A stretch of 64,000 nucleotides of DNA from contig CM114271.1 of the NCBI GenBank assembly GCA_050084515.1, positions 63,612,001 to 63,676,000 on the forward strand. Reading direction: 5' to 3'. Positions within the stretch are counted from its first letter, which is position 1. Each line of letters opens with the position of its first letter. The notes beneath the pieces were generated by a model that saw only the letters and a program-made list of their open reading frames with translations, made no database searches and was not told where the DNA came from. Both the position numbers and the translations under genes were made by a program. Source of the stretch: Blasia pusilla. Its lineage: Eukaryota > Marchantiophyta > Marchantiopsida > Blasiales. Below are positions 46,700 to 58,539 of the stretch, piece by piece.

Positions 46700-48720
46700 C
46701 ATCCCCTAGTGCCGCTCTTGATCCATCTTAGTCAACAAGGTCAACGGCTTTGCAATCAAACCGAAACCTCTGATGTATCGTTGATAGAAGTTAGCCAATC
46801 CCATGAATACACAAACTCGACTCACATTTGTAGGGCGTGGAATGCGTGAAATAGCCTCTACCCCCACCTACACATCAAGGCCACTTGGGTATATTGTATG
46901 ATCCATGTACTCAATCTGGTTGTAGAAAAACTTGCACTTGCCTCGATGTAGCTTCAACCCATATAATTGCAATCGTCAAAACACCTCCTCTAGTTGTCGC
47001 TCATGCTCCTCAATCGTGGTGCTAAAGACTACGATGTCATCAATATAATACATAGCAAAATCGAGACCTGCCAAGATCATATCCATGAACCTCTGAAACT
47101 CACCTGAGGCATTCTTTAACCCAAATGGTAAGAACCATCATTGGTATAAGAAATCCTTCCTATGATGATCGATGCCCCAAAATGTCATCTTTTGCCTATC
47201 CTTCAATCTGATAGGTAGGTGATGGTATCCAACTCGAAGATCTTACAAATTGAAGACCTTTGCATGCCCAATACCATCAAAGATCTCCTCACGGGTGGGC
47301 ATGGTATACCTATCGAACTGTGTCTGCCAATTGGTGGGTCCATAATCTCCACAAATTTGCCTATCCATCCAATTGACATGCACATCCTTTGTCGCGTCCC
47401 TACTCTCCTTGAACGTCAATCTTTAGTGTTGCGGAAGCGTGCGTTCAGTAGGTCACGAACTCATCGCCGATCTGCACCCAAACACGCACTCTCGTTAGTC
47501 GGGTTTGGGCCAACCCGCGTTCCAACCCACCGAGTCCTCAACTCGGCGTCTCATCAAGCTCAACCTTCCTTAGTTCCTAGCTTCCAAAACATGGCAAGTC
47601 CTTCAAGACTTGGAACAGACTTCCTGGTTAGTCCAGGGATCTGAAACGGCACTTGCGCGCCTAGCGATCCCAACTGTTCAACGGTCCTCGGGTGAGTTCC
47701 GAACCGAGACCCAAGTAATTGAGTCGCGGTGTGAAATCCAAGAGGGATGTCTAAAATCGCCTCAATGGACTTGGTGCAGGTTTTCCAACCCAACGCCCAA
47801 ACTCGCGTTCCGTTCCATGCCCTTGAGCCGCCCCGCGGCGCCCAAAGTGGGGTTTGGGTTCCAAGCACTCTCGGAGACCTTCCCCCTTACTAGTACTTCC
47901 GGGGTTCTCCAATAACCCTTCCCCTTTGGGAAAAGAGGGTCGGGCCCTTCATTGTGGCCCTCAACCCGACTCCACTTACAGTCGTTTTCGGGTCGTATCT
48001 CGGCCGCTGCTTATGCGTTTGCAGCGATCTTTGGTGCGTTTGGACTGAATCTCCAAAAGCTTTCCAACGCACCCTTATTTGCTCCAAAAGCATCTTGGCG
48101 CTAAAAGTTATGGCCATAAATACAGTCGGAAACTCTCAAACGCTAGTGGCGTTCCAAATCCGGATCTTCCTTTTGGCAACCCACTTCCTAGACTCGACTT
48201 CTTTCAAGTCTCATTCCGCGTTTGGTCCTGGTTTCTCAGTCGCGACCATAACACCTGAAACGCGACTCCTCGCTCGCGTCTTGTCTCTTGTCTCCTCTTT
48301 GAGACAACTCCAACGCGCAAACCATCTTAGGGTGAGCCCGCTAATGTTCCGATGTTCCGCTTGGCACTTGTTTGGTCATGAGGGTCGCGACATCCTTCTT
48401 GGTGGGCATGACACTGGCAGATGCATACTCTCCATATGACATCTCCACTAGTTGTGCTCCAACCAAGTCCTCGCTCATACTCTGAATCAGAGTCCTCTCC
48501 ATGTCACTATACTTGTAGAATCATCGGAAGATTGGTGTATCGCAAGATAACTCAATGCGGATCCTTGCACCCTTCAACGTACCCAAATCATGCATGCTAA
48601 ATGCAAAACAACTCCTATAACTCCTAAGGACTTTGTGTGTCAGGCGCTGCTCTCCTCTTGTCAACTTATCTGGCTCCCAAGTCTCTATCGTGACTATGGT
48701 AGGACTCTCCGGTGCGGGTG
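46700..48720 (-). pseudogene. Gypsy reverse transcriptase, interrupted by a solo LTR
   Basis: The N-terminal part is at about 48,720-48,393 (SYGEYASASVMPTKK). The remainder resumes at 47,389 with CGDYGPTNWQTQFDRYTMPT, FGLKNASGEFQRFMDMILAG, the catalytic AMYYIDDIVVF (YIDD at about 47,037-47,051) and GLANFYQRYIRGFGLIAKPL. The two halves join exactly across the solo LTR plus one copy of its 5-bp duplication. Several stops are present. Confidence 0.85.
47390..48392 (-). mobile_element. Solo LTR of a chromovirus-type gypsy element (1003 bp, 5-bp TSD)
   Basis: On the minus strand it begins TGTCGCGACCCTCATGACC and ends in CGACA. It is flanked by perfect TCCTT duplications at 47,385-47,389 and 48,393-48,397. 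Its first 118 bases match the LTR that begins at 63,883 with only about three differences by eye. No internal sequence is present, so it arose by recombination between two LTRs. It sits inside RT of gypsy copy 2 and is therefore younger than that copy. Confidence 0.93.
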
Positions 48721-48959
48721 TCGGTGATGGCTATGGTGTAGCCCCGTCTTAGACAATAGAACTTGGTTGCTCCCCTACAACCAACTGCAGACTTTGATCT
48801 CCTCCACGTGTAATACTTAGAACCACGCTCGATGTTGTGGCTATCATCTCTTGGCGTACCAGCAAAACAACCCAAGAAGTCCAAGGGTCTCTCTCCCGAT
48901 TATCCCTAGTGTGTCGATCTCCTTGGGTCTCGCCTCAACCGCCTCGGTAGGCATGGGGC

Positions 48960-49440
48960 TCACCAATGCAACAACCCATGATCTATCGCATATATCCGCA
49001 AGCGACCGTTCTCAACTACTCCTAAGTTGAAAATCCATGTCAAGTAGTTCAGGTCCATCACCTGACCCAAGACATGATGTCGTGATGCCTCTGATAGCGA
49101 TGATACTTTTGTCACTTTTGTGGGGAATCCCATCACTTGCTCTCGCTCATCGACGTTGGGCTCCACCAACCGTTGTACCTGGTCATCCCAAACCACGCCA
49201 GGCTCGGCCTCCTTGAATGCATAGGAAGTAAGAAAACTCACAAATGTGGGAAAGGCTGCCCGTGGTATGCCAATCCTGTTGCCACAGTCAGCGGCGGTCG
49301 ATCATCGTGCCTCACTGCCTGTGATCCACGACCTGAATCCAAAATAGAATCCACCAACAAATGGGAGGGGCGCTCTACTCTTGCATACACCCTCTGCAAA
49401 ACCTCATGTGGCACCAAGTTGGTCTTGACAAGTTGATCAT
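48960..49440 (-). pseudogene. C-terminal part of the gypsy C5-MTase (copy 2)
   Basis: TNLVPHEVLQRVYARVERPS followed by SILDSGRGSQ corresponds to the region after motif VIII in copy 1. After a frameshift the frame reads EPNVDEREQVMGFPTKV and HHVLGQVMDLNYLTWIF, the motif IX and X counterparts. Motifs I-VI are missing because the sequence upstream of about 49,440 is unrelated. It confirms that the MTase belongs to the element family and is not a chance capture in one copy. Confidence 0.82.
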
Positions 49441-50978
49441 ATCAGAATACTTCAACATATTAAGTAACCTTAATTCATTACCCAAATCTGCTGCACTTGA
49501 AATGGTCACTTGTCATCGCTGAGCGGTCTGTCCTCACTCGGTGGCGGCAAAAAAATTAGTGGCGGTGCAAATCATACGTCATCACGGACCGTCCACTCAG
49601 CAATGGCGGGAAACGGAGCCTAACGGCGACAACCTGGACGGACGGAGCTCGAAAGAGTCGGACGGACGAAGGAACAGAAATAGGAAGGATCGTCACGGCA
49701 GCTCAGTTGACCACGACCACAACGTGGTAAGAGTGGAATTACACCCCAGCGTCAGTAGGACGATAGGGCAGGACTACGGTTGTGGGTAGTCGGACTCCGG
49801 CCAGGTAGAGAACGTGGTAGAGCCAGAAGCTACGGCAGTCTCAGTCTCAGTCTCGGAAAGCGGCATGCCTCGGGCCAGGGACTGCGTTAAAGGCAACGCA
49901 GTGTAGTAGTCGGATAGAGTAGCGACGCGACTACAGGGCAGCGACTACAATGGCACTCGGCCAGAACTGGCAATGCGGCCAGGTCGGCGGCCGTGGCTGG
50001 CGGCTAACATAACAGCATTGGGCCTCAAGGCGGTAGTAAGACAGTAGGCCTTGGCTGGTTGACGCGACTCAAAGCTACGCGGCAATTACGGCGGCATAGG
50101 TCAAAACAGGTCAGGAGAAATCACGCGCGGTTGGGCAGGGCAGAGGCTCCGACGGCCGAGAAGGATACCACGGCACCATGCGCGGCCGATCATAGGGACG
50201 CGACTCTCCCCCTCCCTCCTAAGTTTTTGTCGCCTTACTTAACTAGCCCCTTGGAAAACCAGATTTTCACTCATCCATTTCCCACTAATTCCAAATAAAA
50301 TGGGTCAATCCTCCTAAATTTATTTCTCACTCAACTTCTATCTCCAAGTGGTAGCTTCACCTGTCCTGTCCACCAAAGTAAACTGATCCTGATTGTTTTT
50401 ACTACCACTCAAGAAAGGATTTCTACCCAACAATTTTTGAATTTGATTCACACATTGGGATGGTGGTCATGGTAGCCCACCAAAACTGTTGTAACTCCAT
50501 GCTCCAATGATGAAATCATGCAGCATTTCTTCAATAGTGTACAAAACTTCCTGATCTATGACCTTGTCAAATCGGTTTCTTCATTCAACCTTCCAGCAAA
50601 AACTGATAGGGAATGTCGTGCAACTCACGATCTCTTTCTTCTATGCAAAATTTGGCAGTGATTCCGCGCTGATTTCTCCCAACGAAAACTTCAAACCTGT
50701 AAACACATCGATCAGTAAGCTACACGGTGCTCTCGATAGCACCGGTATGGGTCAACCCGCCCCCATACTCAATCCCTAAAAAAAATTGGGCATCGCTTTT
50801 GTGCGCCACTCTTCCACACAAAAACTTAGCAATGGCAAAGCACAATCAAAGCCACCCTTGCTCCGGTGAGCATTCCCATAAGCCGTTGAACGGGGAATAC
50901 AATTCCCAACCTGCAACAATAGTGAGTGATCAGCGAGCTCCTCCATTAAAACTCTCCCATTCTCTCATTCTCTCTTTA
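49441..50978. other. GC-rich leader-like region of gypsy copy 2
   Basis: 49,540-50,220 is markedly G/C- and CGG-rich with short repeats such as CAGTCTCAGTCTCAGTCTCGG near 49,838. No gag or protease can be recognised where it would be expected. The rest, up to the LTR-like repeat, is AT-richer and featureless. Confidence 0.4.
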
Positions 50979-51310
50979 TAAATCAATGAAGTCTCTCTTA
51001 ACATCTCACACCAAGCTCTCTATGTTGTGCACTCTCTCTCATGTCAAACCAAAAATATTCTCCTAATGAGAAGTTTGGGTTACACACACAAGGCAAGGAG
51101 GACCATAGCTCCGTTGTTTCATGCCGAGAGGTTCAACAAAGAGAGAATGAGCTCTCAAGCTCTCTCTCTTGGAGGTATACCCCCTTCCCTCTCCCAAGCT
51201 CTCTCCTCATAACCAATGCTCGTAGGTCACCTCCTTCGCTCTTGACCTACTATAACGGGTCAAGGGCCACTTCCCAAAGTGGAACGTCAACTATACCAAA
51301 AATGGGAACT

Positions 51311-51689
51311 TGCCCAAAATAGTAAGTTTCTCAATATCGCGTCAAATGAGCCGAAACGAAGGGGAAACTTGCTCTCGCAGGTTATCCGTGGCTTCAACAT
51401 GACATCCTTGACTTCTTGAGATTTTCCTCTAGTATCTTTGAAGGCGCTCTACTAGATCTTGCCGATCTATCCTAAAAGAGATGATAGATGCGATATCATT
51501 TAAGGTTTCAAATGATGCAACTACTGAAACGATAAGGGAGGTAATCCATGAAACAATGAAACATCACATTATCTTAATAAGAGGTAGTGACTCTTTCGTG
51601 AATCTTGTTTTTTCATTCCTTCAATCTGTCTATATATTTAAGAATATATGATACTTGACTAATTTCTTTTTATGATCATTTTTATATAT
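51311..51689. other. Junction between gypsy copy 2 and the Helitron
   Basis: No Helitron-like coding text is seen until 51,690. Part may be LTR sequence missing from the left copy. Confidence 0.35.
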
Positions 51690-54240
51690 CATATATATAG
51701 ATATGTTTCTTCCTCCGAGGTATGTTGGAGATTGTTCAAGTTTAGCTTACATGCAAAACATCCAAGTATTGTAAGGTTGGCAGTTCATCTACTCGAGTTA
51801 CAAATCATTTTCTTCAATGATCACAATAATGTTAAGGAGATACTACAAAGGAATAGAGAGAAAACTCTTACACAATGGTTGAAACTAATCATTTAGATTT
51901 GGAGGCTCATAAATATCTATACATTGGGTTTCCTTCCTATTATTGTTGGAGCAAGAAAAATGGATTCGCAGAATTCAAAGGAGAAATGATTGCGGTCATC
52001 CCATTGGTCGCTTACATCTTACTCATCTAAGTAAACATGTTTTTAATTTTCACAATGTACATAAAAATTGTGTAAATTTTCGAGCATCTTTTTGATCATT
52101 GCAATGTTTGGTTTAATAAGCAAATACATTCAAGTTTTGATAGGTGAAAGAGAACGACATTGGTTGCGGTTGTTGCTTCATCATGTCAGAGGCGCAACTA
52201 CGTATGAATACTTGAGAATTTTGGGAGGGATAGATCCAATATTTAAGGAGGCCGCTACTCAAATGGGGCTTCTTGAGGATTATAGGGAAGTGTCCTCATG
52301 CTTTCAAGAAGCATAAAAAATCCGCACTGGTCGTAAGCTCCATCAACTCTTCGCTATTATTCTTGCTTACAACATCCTAACTCGACCTGCTCAACTATGG
52401 AGTCCATTTTTTATGCCACTCATAGAGGATATTTTATATGAACCATGTAAGGTAATTCCTATTCCTACTTCCATGATAATGATTCTTATTATCGCCTTTT
52501 TCTTTGACTTATTTTCGAAATCGTGGCTTTTATGGAGAAAACAAGGATTTTGGTTCTTGCTCCAGACGCTTCAATTATTAACATTGCATAATTGGAATTT
52601 GGAAGTTCACTACCATTTGCAAGATCAAGGAAAATGATTATATGATTTTCCAAGTATGCGTCAATCGGATTTCCAAGCTTCATCTTTATATTCTTACTTG
52701 GAAGCGGAAGAGCTCATGTACGATCGAGATAACTTATATGAACAAGCTAGGTTACGAGAGGAAAATTTGAATGATGGACAACAGTTGATTTGGCATGCTA
52801 TACACGAACAATTCTACTTCAAAATTGTTCTTCATTGACGGGCCTGGCCGAACCAAAAAAAACCTTCTTATACAATCTTCTCTTGCAAGTGTACGAGGTG
52901 CTTGAGGCATAGTTTTAGCTGTCGCTTCATCAAGAATAGTTGCTTTGTTGTTAAATAGAGGACTCATTGCGCATTCTCGTCTCGAGATTCAATCTATGTA
53001 GATGAAATTCTCCTTGCAAGTAAGTATCTACCTATTTTATCACTTTGTAACTCTTTTAATGTGGTAAAGAAAACTCTTGCCCAAAATACTAATCTTTTGG
53101 TATGTTTTTTTGTAGTTTACCTGTTAATAGCAAAGTTGTACGCTAGATTCAAAGGGCTTGGCTTATCATATGGGATGAGGCAAAAATGACTTATCGCCAT
53201 GCATTTGAGGTTGTGAATCGATCCTTTCAAGATATCATGGGAATGGTATCGGAAAATTTGAGGAATATTCCATTTGGTGACAAATTAATAATCTTTGGTA
53301 GGGATTTTCGCCAAGTGTTGCTTGTTGTTCGACGTGGAGACCATCCAAAAATTATTCAAGCTACATTAAAAAGTTCATCTTTATGGTTTCATATGAGGGT
53401 AATGAAGGTTACAACGAATATGAGAGTTCAAAATTTGGAACTGAACATGACTGTACAACAACAAGCTTTTGCAGATTGGTTATTGGAGGTTGGAGAGGGT
53501 TGTGTGCCTTCGGAATCTAACTTGGGAGAGGATTTCATACAATTGCCAAATGATATGGTGACCAAGAGTAAGAAGATAAGTGATCTTATTGATGATCTAT
53601 GGATTCAAAATGATTATAAAAAGTTTCATCATGTCAACTTTTTAAGAGATACATCAATTCTTACACCAAAAAATTGAGATGTCGATGACATTAATGCCAA
53701 AGTCTTGTCTCAATTCTATGGAGAGGTAATGTTTCTTTTGAAATAATTTTCATGTGATTTTCTTCACAAGTACTTTAATTATATTATGCATCAAAACTAA
53801 AATCATCTTCTAAGATATGTTTGTTCTACCTTAGTGTTGATTCCATTTTGGATGAGGGAATGAGTCATATCGATCCGACAGAATTCTTAAATATGCCTTT
53901 ATTGTTAGGTTCACCACCACATTGTTTAAGCTTGAAAATTGGTGCACCTTTCATATTTTTACGGAATCTAAATGGTTCAAAGAGACAAGCCAATGGAACT
54001 CGATTAGTGATCCATGGATTCATACAACATGTAATTGATGCCGAAATCATCATAGGCAAGAACGTTGGAGATCGAGTTTTATTCCACAATTGATTGCAAC
54101 AGACTCGGTTTTACCTTTTGATTTGCGTAGATTTCAATTTTCTATTCGTCTGGTTTTTGCCATGACTATCAATAAATCTCAAGATCAAATTTTGAAAAAA
54201 ATAAGAATTTATCTACCTATGTAAGTATTTTCTCATGATC
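51690..54240 (+). pseudogene. Helitron Rep/helicase, PIF1-like helicase part
   Basis: The protein resumes with RYVSSSEVCWRLFKFSLHAK, VRLAVHLLELQ, KWIRRIQRRNDCGHPIGRLH and HWLRLLLHHVRGATTYEYLR, the text linking Rep to helicase. The PIF1-like helicase follows. The Walker A motif has decayed to DGPGRTKK at about 52,836-52,860 (normally GPGGTGKT). Then come IIWDEAKMTYRHAFEVVNRS (Walker B) and IFGRDFRQVLLVVRRGDHP, and C-terminal motifs PTEFLN, LKIGAPFIFLRNLN, NGTRLVIHG and FAMTINKSQ-like text near 54,170. Stops and frameshifts are frequent, so the protein is dead. No convincing 3' terminus was found downstream. Confidence 0.87.
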
Positions 54241-55095
54241 AATTATATATATGGCATTTTCAAAAAAAAACCATAATTAGTATAATAAGAAGTGATATTT
54301 TTCAAATGAAAAAGAAATAAAAAAGAAATAATTATTATTAAATATATATATTTCTGATTATTGATATCTTCTTACCCGTGCACCTTACTCTAAATTAAAA
54401 ATAGTTTCTTTAGAGGCCTTCACTTTCGGAGGAGCTATTAAAAAGATAATTCTAGCATTACAGTAGTGAACATTATGGCCGCACACGAGTTCATTCATTA
54501 TTGCGTGGACCTGATGGGTCTAGCCACTATGTCCAGAGAAAATGCACGCGAACCAATCCTTTTCGAGTCTATCCTCAGTCCCATCTTTTTTAATTCTCTT
54601 CTCGATTCCACATTTGTCTCATTGTTTATCCATTTCACAATTCTTTCTTCCTTCTTCGGATGGGGAAGGAAAGATCACTATTGATCACCGATATTAATAA
54701 TCAAAGTGTTTTGAAGTAATCGTAAGCAGGAGAACTTTTGTCGAGGGCTTAGGGCTAGATTCTACTTGAAGTGTCGGAGCAGACATGTTGAAAATCTAGT
54801 CTTCCATTTGTGTGATACGGGTTCGAGCAGTGTGATGATTCGGCGAGTACGAGACCATTGTAATGCGGTGTTGGTTACATGTACATCGAGTGCAAATTCC
54901 GCGGTGTCACATGATGGTTAGCCATTGAGCTCACAACCGCCTCTCAGAATTGAAGTTTCCAGAGGTAAAATTGTGCGGATTACGAAAAGGTTCCAGAAAG
55001 GATTTGGAGCACGGCCCCAGTGAGTCAAGTTTACGTACTGAGGCGTTTTCTGTAGATATTTTGAAACTTCTGTGCATTCTTGTTTCGAACACAAA
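54241..55095. promoter_or_regulatory. Intergenic DNA and upstream region of the peroxidase gene
   Basis: AT-rich to about 54,450, then more balanced. It should contain the promoter and 5' UTR of the peroxidase gene. No specific site is called. Confidence 0.4.
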
Positions 55096-56854
55096 ATGGC
55101 GGGCCTAGGACGCGGTACATCATCGGTACGGATGTGGTGCTACATGTTACTGATCTCGTTAGTCAGCTCCACTGCGGCGAGCTCAGAACTTTCACCGGAT
55201 TTTTACGATTCTTCGTGCCGGGATGTACAAAGTGTAGTGAGGGCGGCCATTCGAAATGCATCGGACTCAGATCCAAGAATAGTTGCGTCTCTTCTTCGGT
55301 TGCACTTCCACGACTGCTTTGTCAACGTAAGTAGTGTTCCTTGCGTACGTCGGACGTTGCTGAATTTTTCAAGAAATGGTTTACGAAAGAAACATTTCCT
55401 CTACGAACAGAGGAAACACTTGGTCATTTTCGGAACTGTGCATGTTTCTGGCTGTCGAAATCAAGTTAATTTAACTTACGCTCCATACATGATTCAGGGA
55501 TGCGATGGATCGGTGCTGCTGGTTGATACCAGTACGTTCTTAGGAGAGCAAACTTCACCGCACGACGTCGATTCCTTGAGAGGTTTCGAGGTTGTAGACA
55601 ATATAAAGGCGTCGGTGGAGGCCTACTGCCCGAATACAGTCTCATGCGCTGATATTCTAGCCATCGCTGCCCGCGACTCTGTGTTCCTTGTAAGTTGTAG
55701 TCTAAAATCTTCCGGGACATTATTTATTGTATTTCGAACTTCGATTTTTATTCTATGTAAAATTTTAATTGAATTATGCACTTGTTCCATAATGAATTCA
55801 TGAATGCTCATAGCTCTGTAGCCTGAGCGAGCCTCGGCCATTCCTAAAAAGGTGGATTCTCCTTTCAGCTTCCTAAAGTTACTACAGTTTTAAACATGAA
55901 GTTGTCGCACGGTGAACATGAAATCGCAGGGTGTTGTCTTGGGCCACGATCGCGACATAATTCATCTGGTTGGAACCCATGGATTTGCAGGCAGGAGGGC
56001 CCTCATGGACAGTTGAGCTGGGAAGGCGAGATAGTACGAATGCGAGTTGGACGGACGCAGCCAACGACCTCCCAGGATTCGACTTCGACACGTCGAGCTT
56101 GAAGAGCTCATTTGCAGCTGTTGGGCTCGATGCAATTGACTTGGTCGCACTATCTGGTACAAGCTTGTCCTTAATTGCCCCGGCTTATGAACGATCCCCA
56201 ATTCGCAATTGCAACTCTGTATATGAATCGTCCAATTCGTGTGAGCAACCGCTCGCTTCTCACCAGGTGTCCAGATTTCGTCTCGGCAATCAAACTTGCA
56301 ACAACGACGTCGCTATCGGGCTATCGGGAAACATGGCCCCTTGGACTCCAAACCGAAGTACATTTGCAGATCTTTTCTCCTGAAGAACACTGAGATTTGC
56401 CTTCACTTCTTTTGCAGGGGCGCATACGTACGGAAAAGCGCAGTGCATTTCGTTCCAGTCCCGTCTCTACAACTTCAATGGAACTGGAAGCCCGGATCCA
56501 TCTATGGACCCGGATCTGGTGGCCTCCCTTCAGCGCCTTTGTCCTGAGGGGCAGTTCAACCTTGGAATCCTGACAAAACTGGACCAAATCACTACCGGTT
56601 ATTTCGACAACGCCTACTTCGTGGATCTCATCACCAACAGTGGGCTACTGTTCTCGGATCAAACCCTGTACACAACTCCCGGAATCACGAGAGATACGGT
56701 GATAGCTTTCGCAAACGACCAGAGCCTCTTCTTCGATAACTTTGCCACCTCCATGATAAAGATGGGTAGAATCCGCCCGCTCACCGGCTCCGAAGGCCAG
56801 ATCCGCACCGACTGCAAATTCCCGAACGATGTCTCTGGCCTTAGTTCTACGTGA
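55096..56854 (+). CDS. Class III (secretory) peroxidase, 4 exons
   Basis: Exons are 55,096-55,326, 55,498-55,689, 55,991-56,156 and 56,418-56,854, all with GT-AG introns and continuous frame. They give 341 residues, typical for the family, and three introns are the classical plant pattern. A signal peptide ([18 protein letters not shown] region) precedes the mature start near [11 protein letters not shown]. The distal site is [10 protein letters not shown] (Arg68, His72). The proximal haem ligand is His199 in [23 protein letters not shown] and the acid Ca-binding positions follow the distal helix. All eight conserved cysteines (SSC, HDC, GC, AYC, VSC, AQC, RLC, TDC) are present. The enzyme uses H2O2 to oxidise phenolic substrates in the apoplast or vacuole, in lignification and defence. 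The ATG at 55,096 has a good context (AAAATGG); one at 55,072 is in frame but would put a charged stretch before the signal peptide. The gene appears intact. Confidence 0.95.
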
Positions 56855-57659
56855 GGCGTGACTTCTGGATTTGGGTCGGGGGGGGAGTCTGGAGATGCGA
56901 GCAGTTTTGTGTGTTCGGATCACCAGATAGTAGAATTCGACGACTTCACTCGTTAACAAGATTGCGAGCTATTTCTTGGATGTAGTTTCTAGATCCGAAG
57001 GGGATCACACGAGTTTTCTTGTGCCATGAATCCTTCGAATGAGGCCGAAACACTTCTTCTTAGACGATAGTTTTTGGGCAATAAGAAGATATTTAAGATT
57101 AAAGATTGAAGATCTCCAATCTTAAATATTAGAAGGAAGGGGTTTACTTTTTGTGGGAAGTAGGCTTCTTTAAGAAGTGAAGCAACTTACAATAACTTAA
57201 GCCACTTAAGTGACTAATAATCTTTTCATCAAAGGTTACCCCTTTGATGTTGGCCTTTTCATCAATTACGTATCAAAATATAATAAATCATATCATATTT
57301 ATGATGATTTATCAAAATCTAATAAATCATATCATATTTTTTTATACTCATGATGGTGATGGTTGAGTCCAAATAAATGTTGGAGGTTTATCTCATATGG
57401 GGGAGAAAGGGGTGGAAAAGAAAAGGAAGTGGAGGATGAAGAGATTGGTGGAGGCAAGACTCCACATTGAACTTGCAATTAAAGTAAAGGTGGAGAACGA
57501 AGTGATGTCTTCTCATGACCCAGAGAGAGAGAGAGTCACATACTAATGAGATGTCAAATTGGCCCAGGTCTTCCTTGCTCTCCATTCATTCAAGTTCTTC
57601 CTTATGCGAGTGCATTTTGATGGGTTGCCACTTCTCTCCGCCTTTGTCATAAGACATAG
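56855..57659. other. 3' flank of the peroxidase gene and intergenic DNA
   Basis: Contains the hairpin at 57,089-57,129 and a 39-40-base direct repeat (AATAAATCATATCATATTT at about 57,281 and 57,320). No gene is supported. Confidence 0.5.
57089..57129. repeat. Inverted repeat with 12-bp perfect arms
   Basis: ATATTTAAGATT (57,089-57,100) pairs with AATCTTAAATAT (57,118-57,129) across a 17-base loop, about 235 bases after the peroxidase stop codon. It could be part of the 3' UTR or a fold-back remnant. Confidence 0.8.
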
Positions 57660-57970
57660 TGTGGAAAACTGCTAAACAAGCATAACTGATGGAGAACGGC
57701 TCTCACACACACATACCACCATGGAGAATGAAATTTGCAATGAGAGAAAATGAGTGGAGGCTGGTCCTCTTCTCAATTATATAGGGTATGTACAAGCAAC
57801 CCTAACCCTACCCTTAACCATAGTCTCGAATTAGACTAACTATGATTAACTAACCCTAGTTAAGATAATCGTGCTTAACTGACTAACCAAGATTAAGCTT
57901 CCCTACTTCGTGTGAGTACCAAATGTAGCAGTTCGTGTGTCTCATGAGCTTGATTGTAACTCAATCTTCA
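57660..57970 (-). repeat. Copia 3' LTR (311 bp)
   Basis: On the minus strand it begins TGAAGATTGAGTTACAATC and ends GTTTTCCACA (TG...CA), directly after the polypurine tract. It contains a TATA-like CCTATATAATTG and telomere-like CCCTAACCCTACCC on the + strand. It is homologous to 30,406-30,714. Confidence 0.88.
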
Positions 57971-58400
57971 ATATTCCCCCTCAAGTTCATATCGATATCT
58001 CTAACGCATAAATCTTTTCTAAACATCTCAAACTTATCTCTAGACAATGCCTTTGTAAAGATGTCAGCAATTTGCTGATCTGTACGTATATACACAAGAT
58101 TAATTTCTCCTGCAAGCACTTTCTCTCTGATAAAATGATAGTGCACCTCAACATGCTTTGTACGAGCATGAAACACAGATTTATTAGCAAGCTTGATGCT
58201 ACTAATATTGTATGCATATATTACAGTAGGTTCTAAGTTACTAACACCAATCTCATCAAGTAATCGATGAAGCCACACGGCCTCACATGCTGCATTGGTT
58301 GCTCCTCTGTACTCAACCTCTGTTGAAGATAAAGCAACTGTAGGTTGCTTCTTTGAAGCCCAACTTATAGCTACGCTTCTCAAAGTAAATGAATAACCAG
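57961..58400 (-). pseudogene. Copia RNase H
   Basis: The frame reads AISWASKKQPTVALSSTEVE, then ACEAVWLHRLLDEIG and HYHFIREKVLAGEINLVYI, ending TDQQIADIFTKALSRDKF. This is a well-preserved RNase H up to the end of pol. The EYxA motif is YRGA. Confidence 0.88.
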
Positions 58401-58539
58401 ATGTGGAGTGTCGATCAGACGCGCTTCCTGCCCAATCAGCATTTGTGAATCCCTGTAATTGAAAACTCGGAGAAGGTTCAATTGAAGTCAGAATTTAATA
58501 GAGAATTTCACATACCGCATAATCCTCCTCACAGCATTA

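Larger units (their letters stand above)
44115..51310 (-). mobile_element. Ty3/gypsy element copy 2 (same family as copy 1), inserted in the Helitron
   Basis: Direct repeats of 332 bp at 44,115-44,446 and 50,979-51,310 (I estimate about 85% identical by eye) flank the element and are taken as its LTRs. Clean TG...CA ends, primer-binding site and target duplication were not found. The order on the minus strand is LTR, GC-rich leader, MTase C-terminal part, RT (split by a solo LTR), RNase H, integrase, PHD-like module, LTR. gag, protease and the MTase N-terminus are missing. The insertion interrupts Helitron coding sequence between about 43,995 and 51,690. Confidence 0.7.

Noticed and set aside
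54452-54455. CTAG as the 3' end of the autonomous Helitron
   Set aside because: No hairpin precedes it and it is followed by C rather than T; chance occurrence.
57820-57860. Interstitial telomere repeat
   Set aside because: The CCCTAACCCTACCC text is part of the copia LTR and is not a longer telomeric array.
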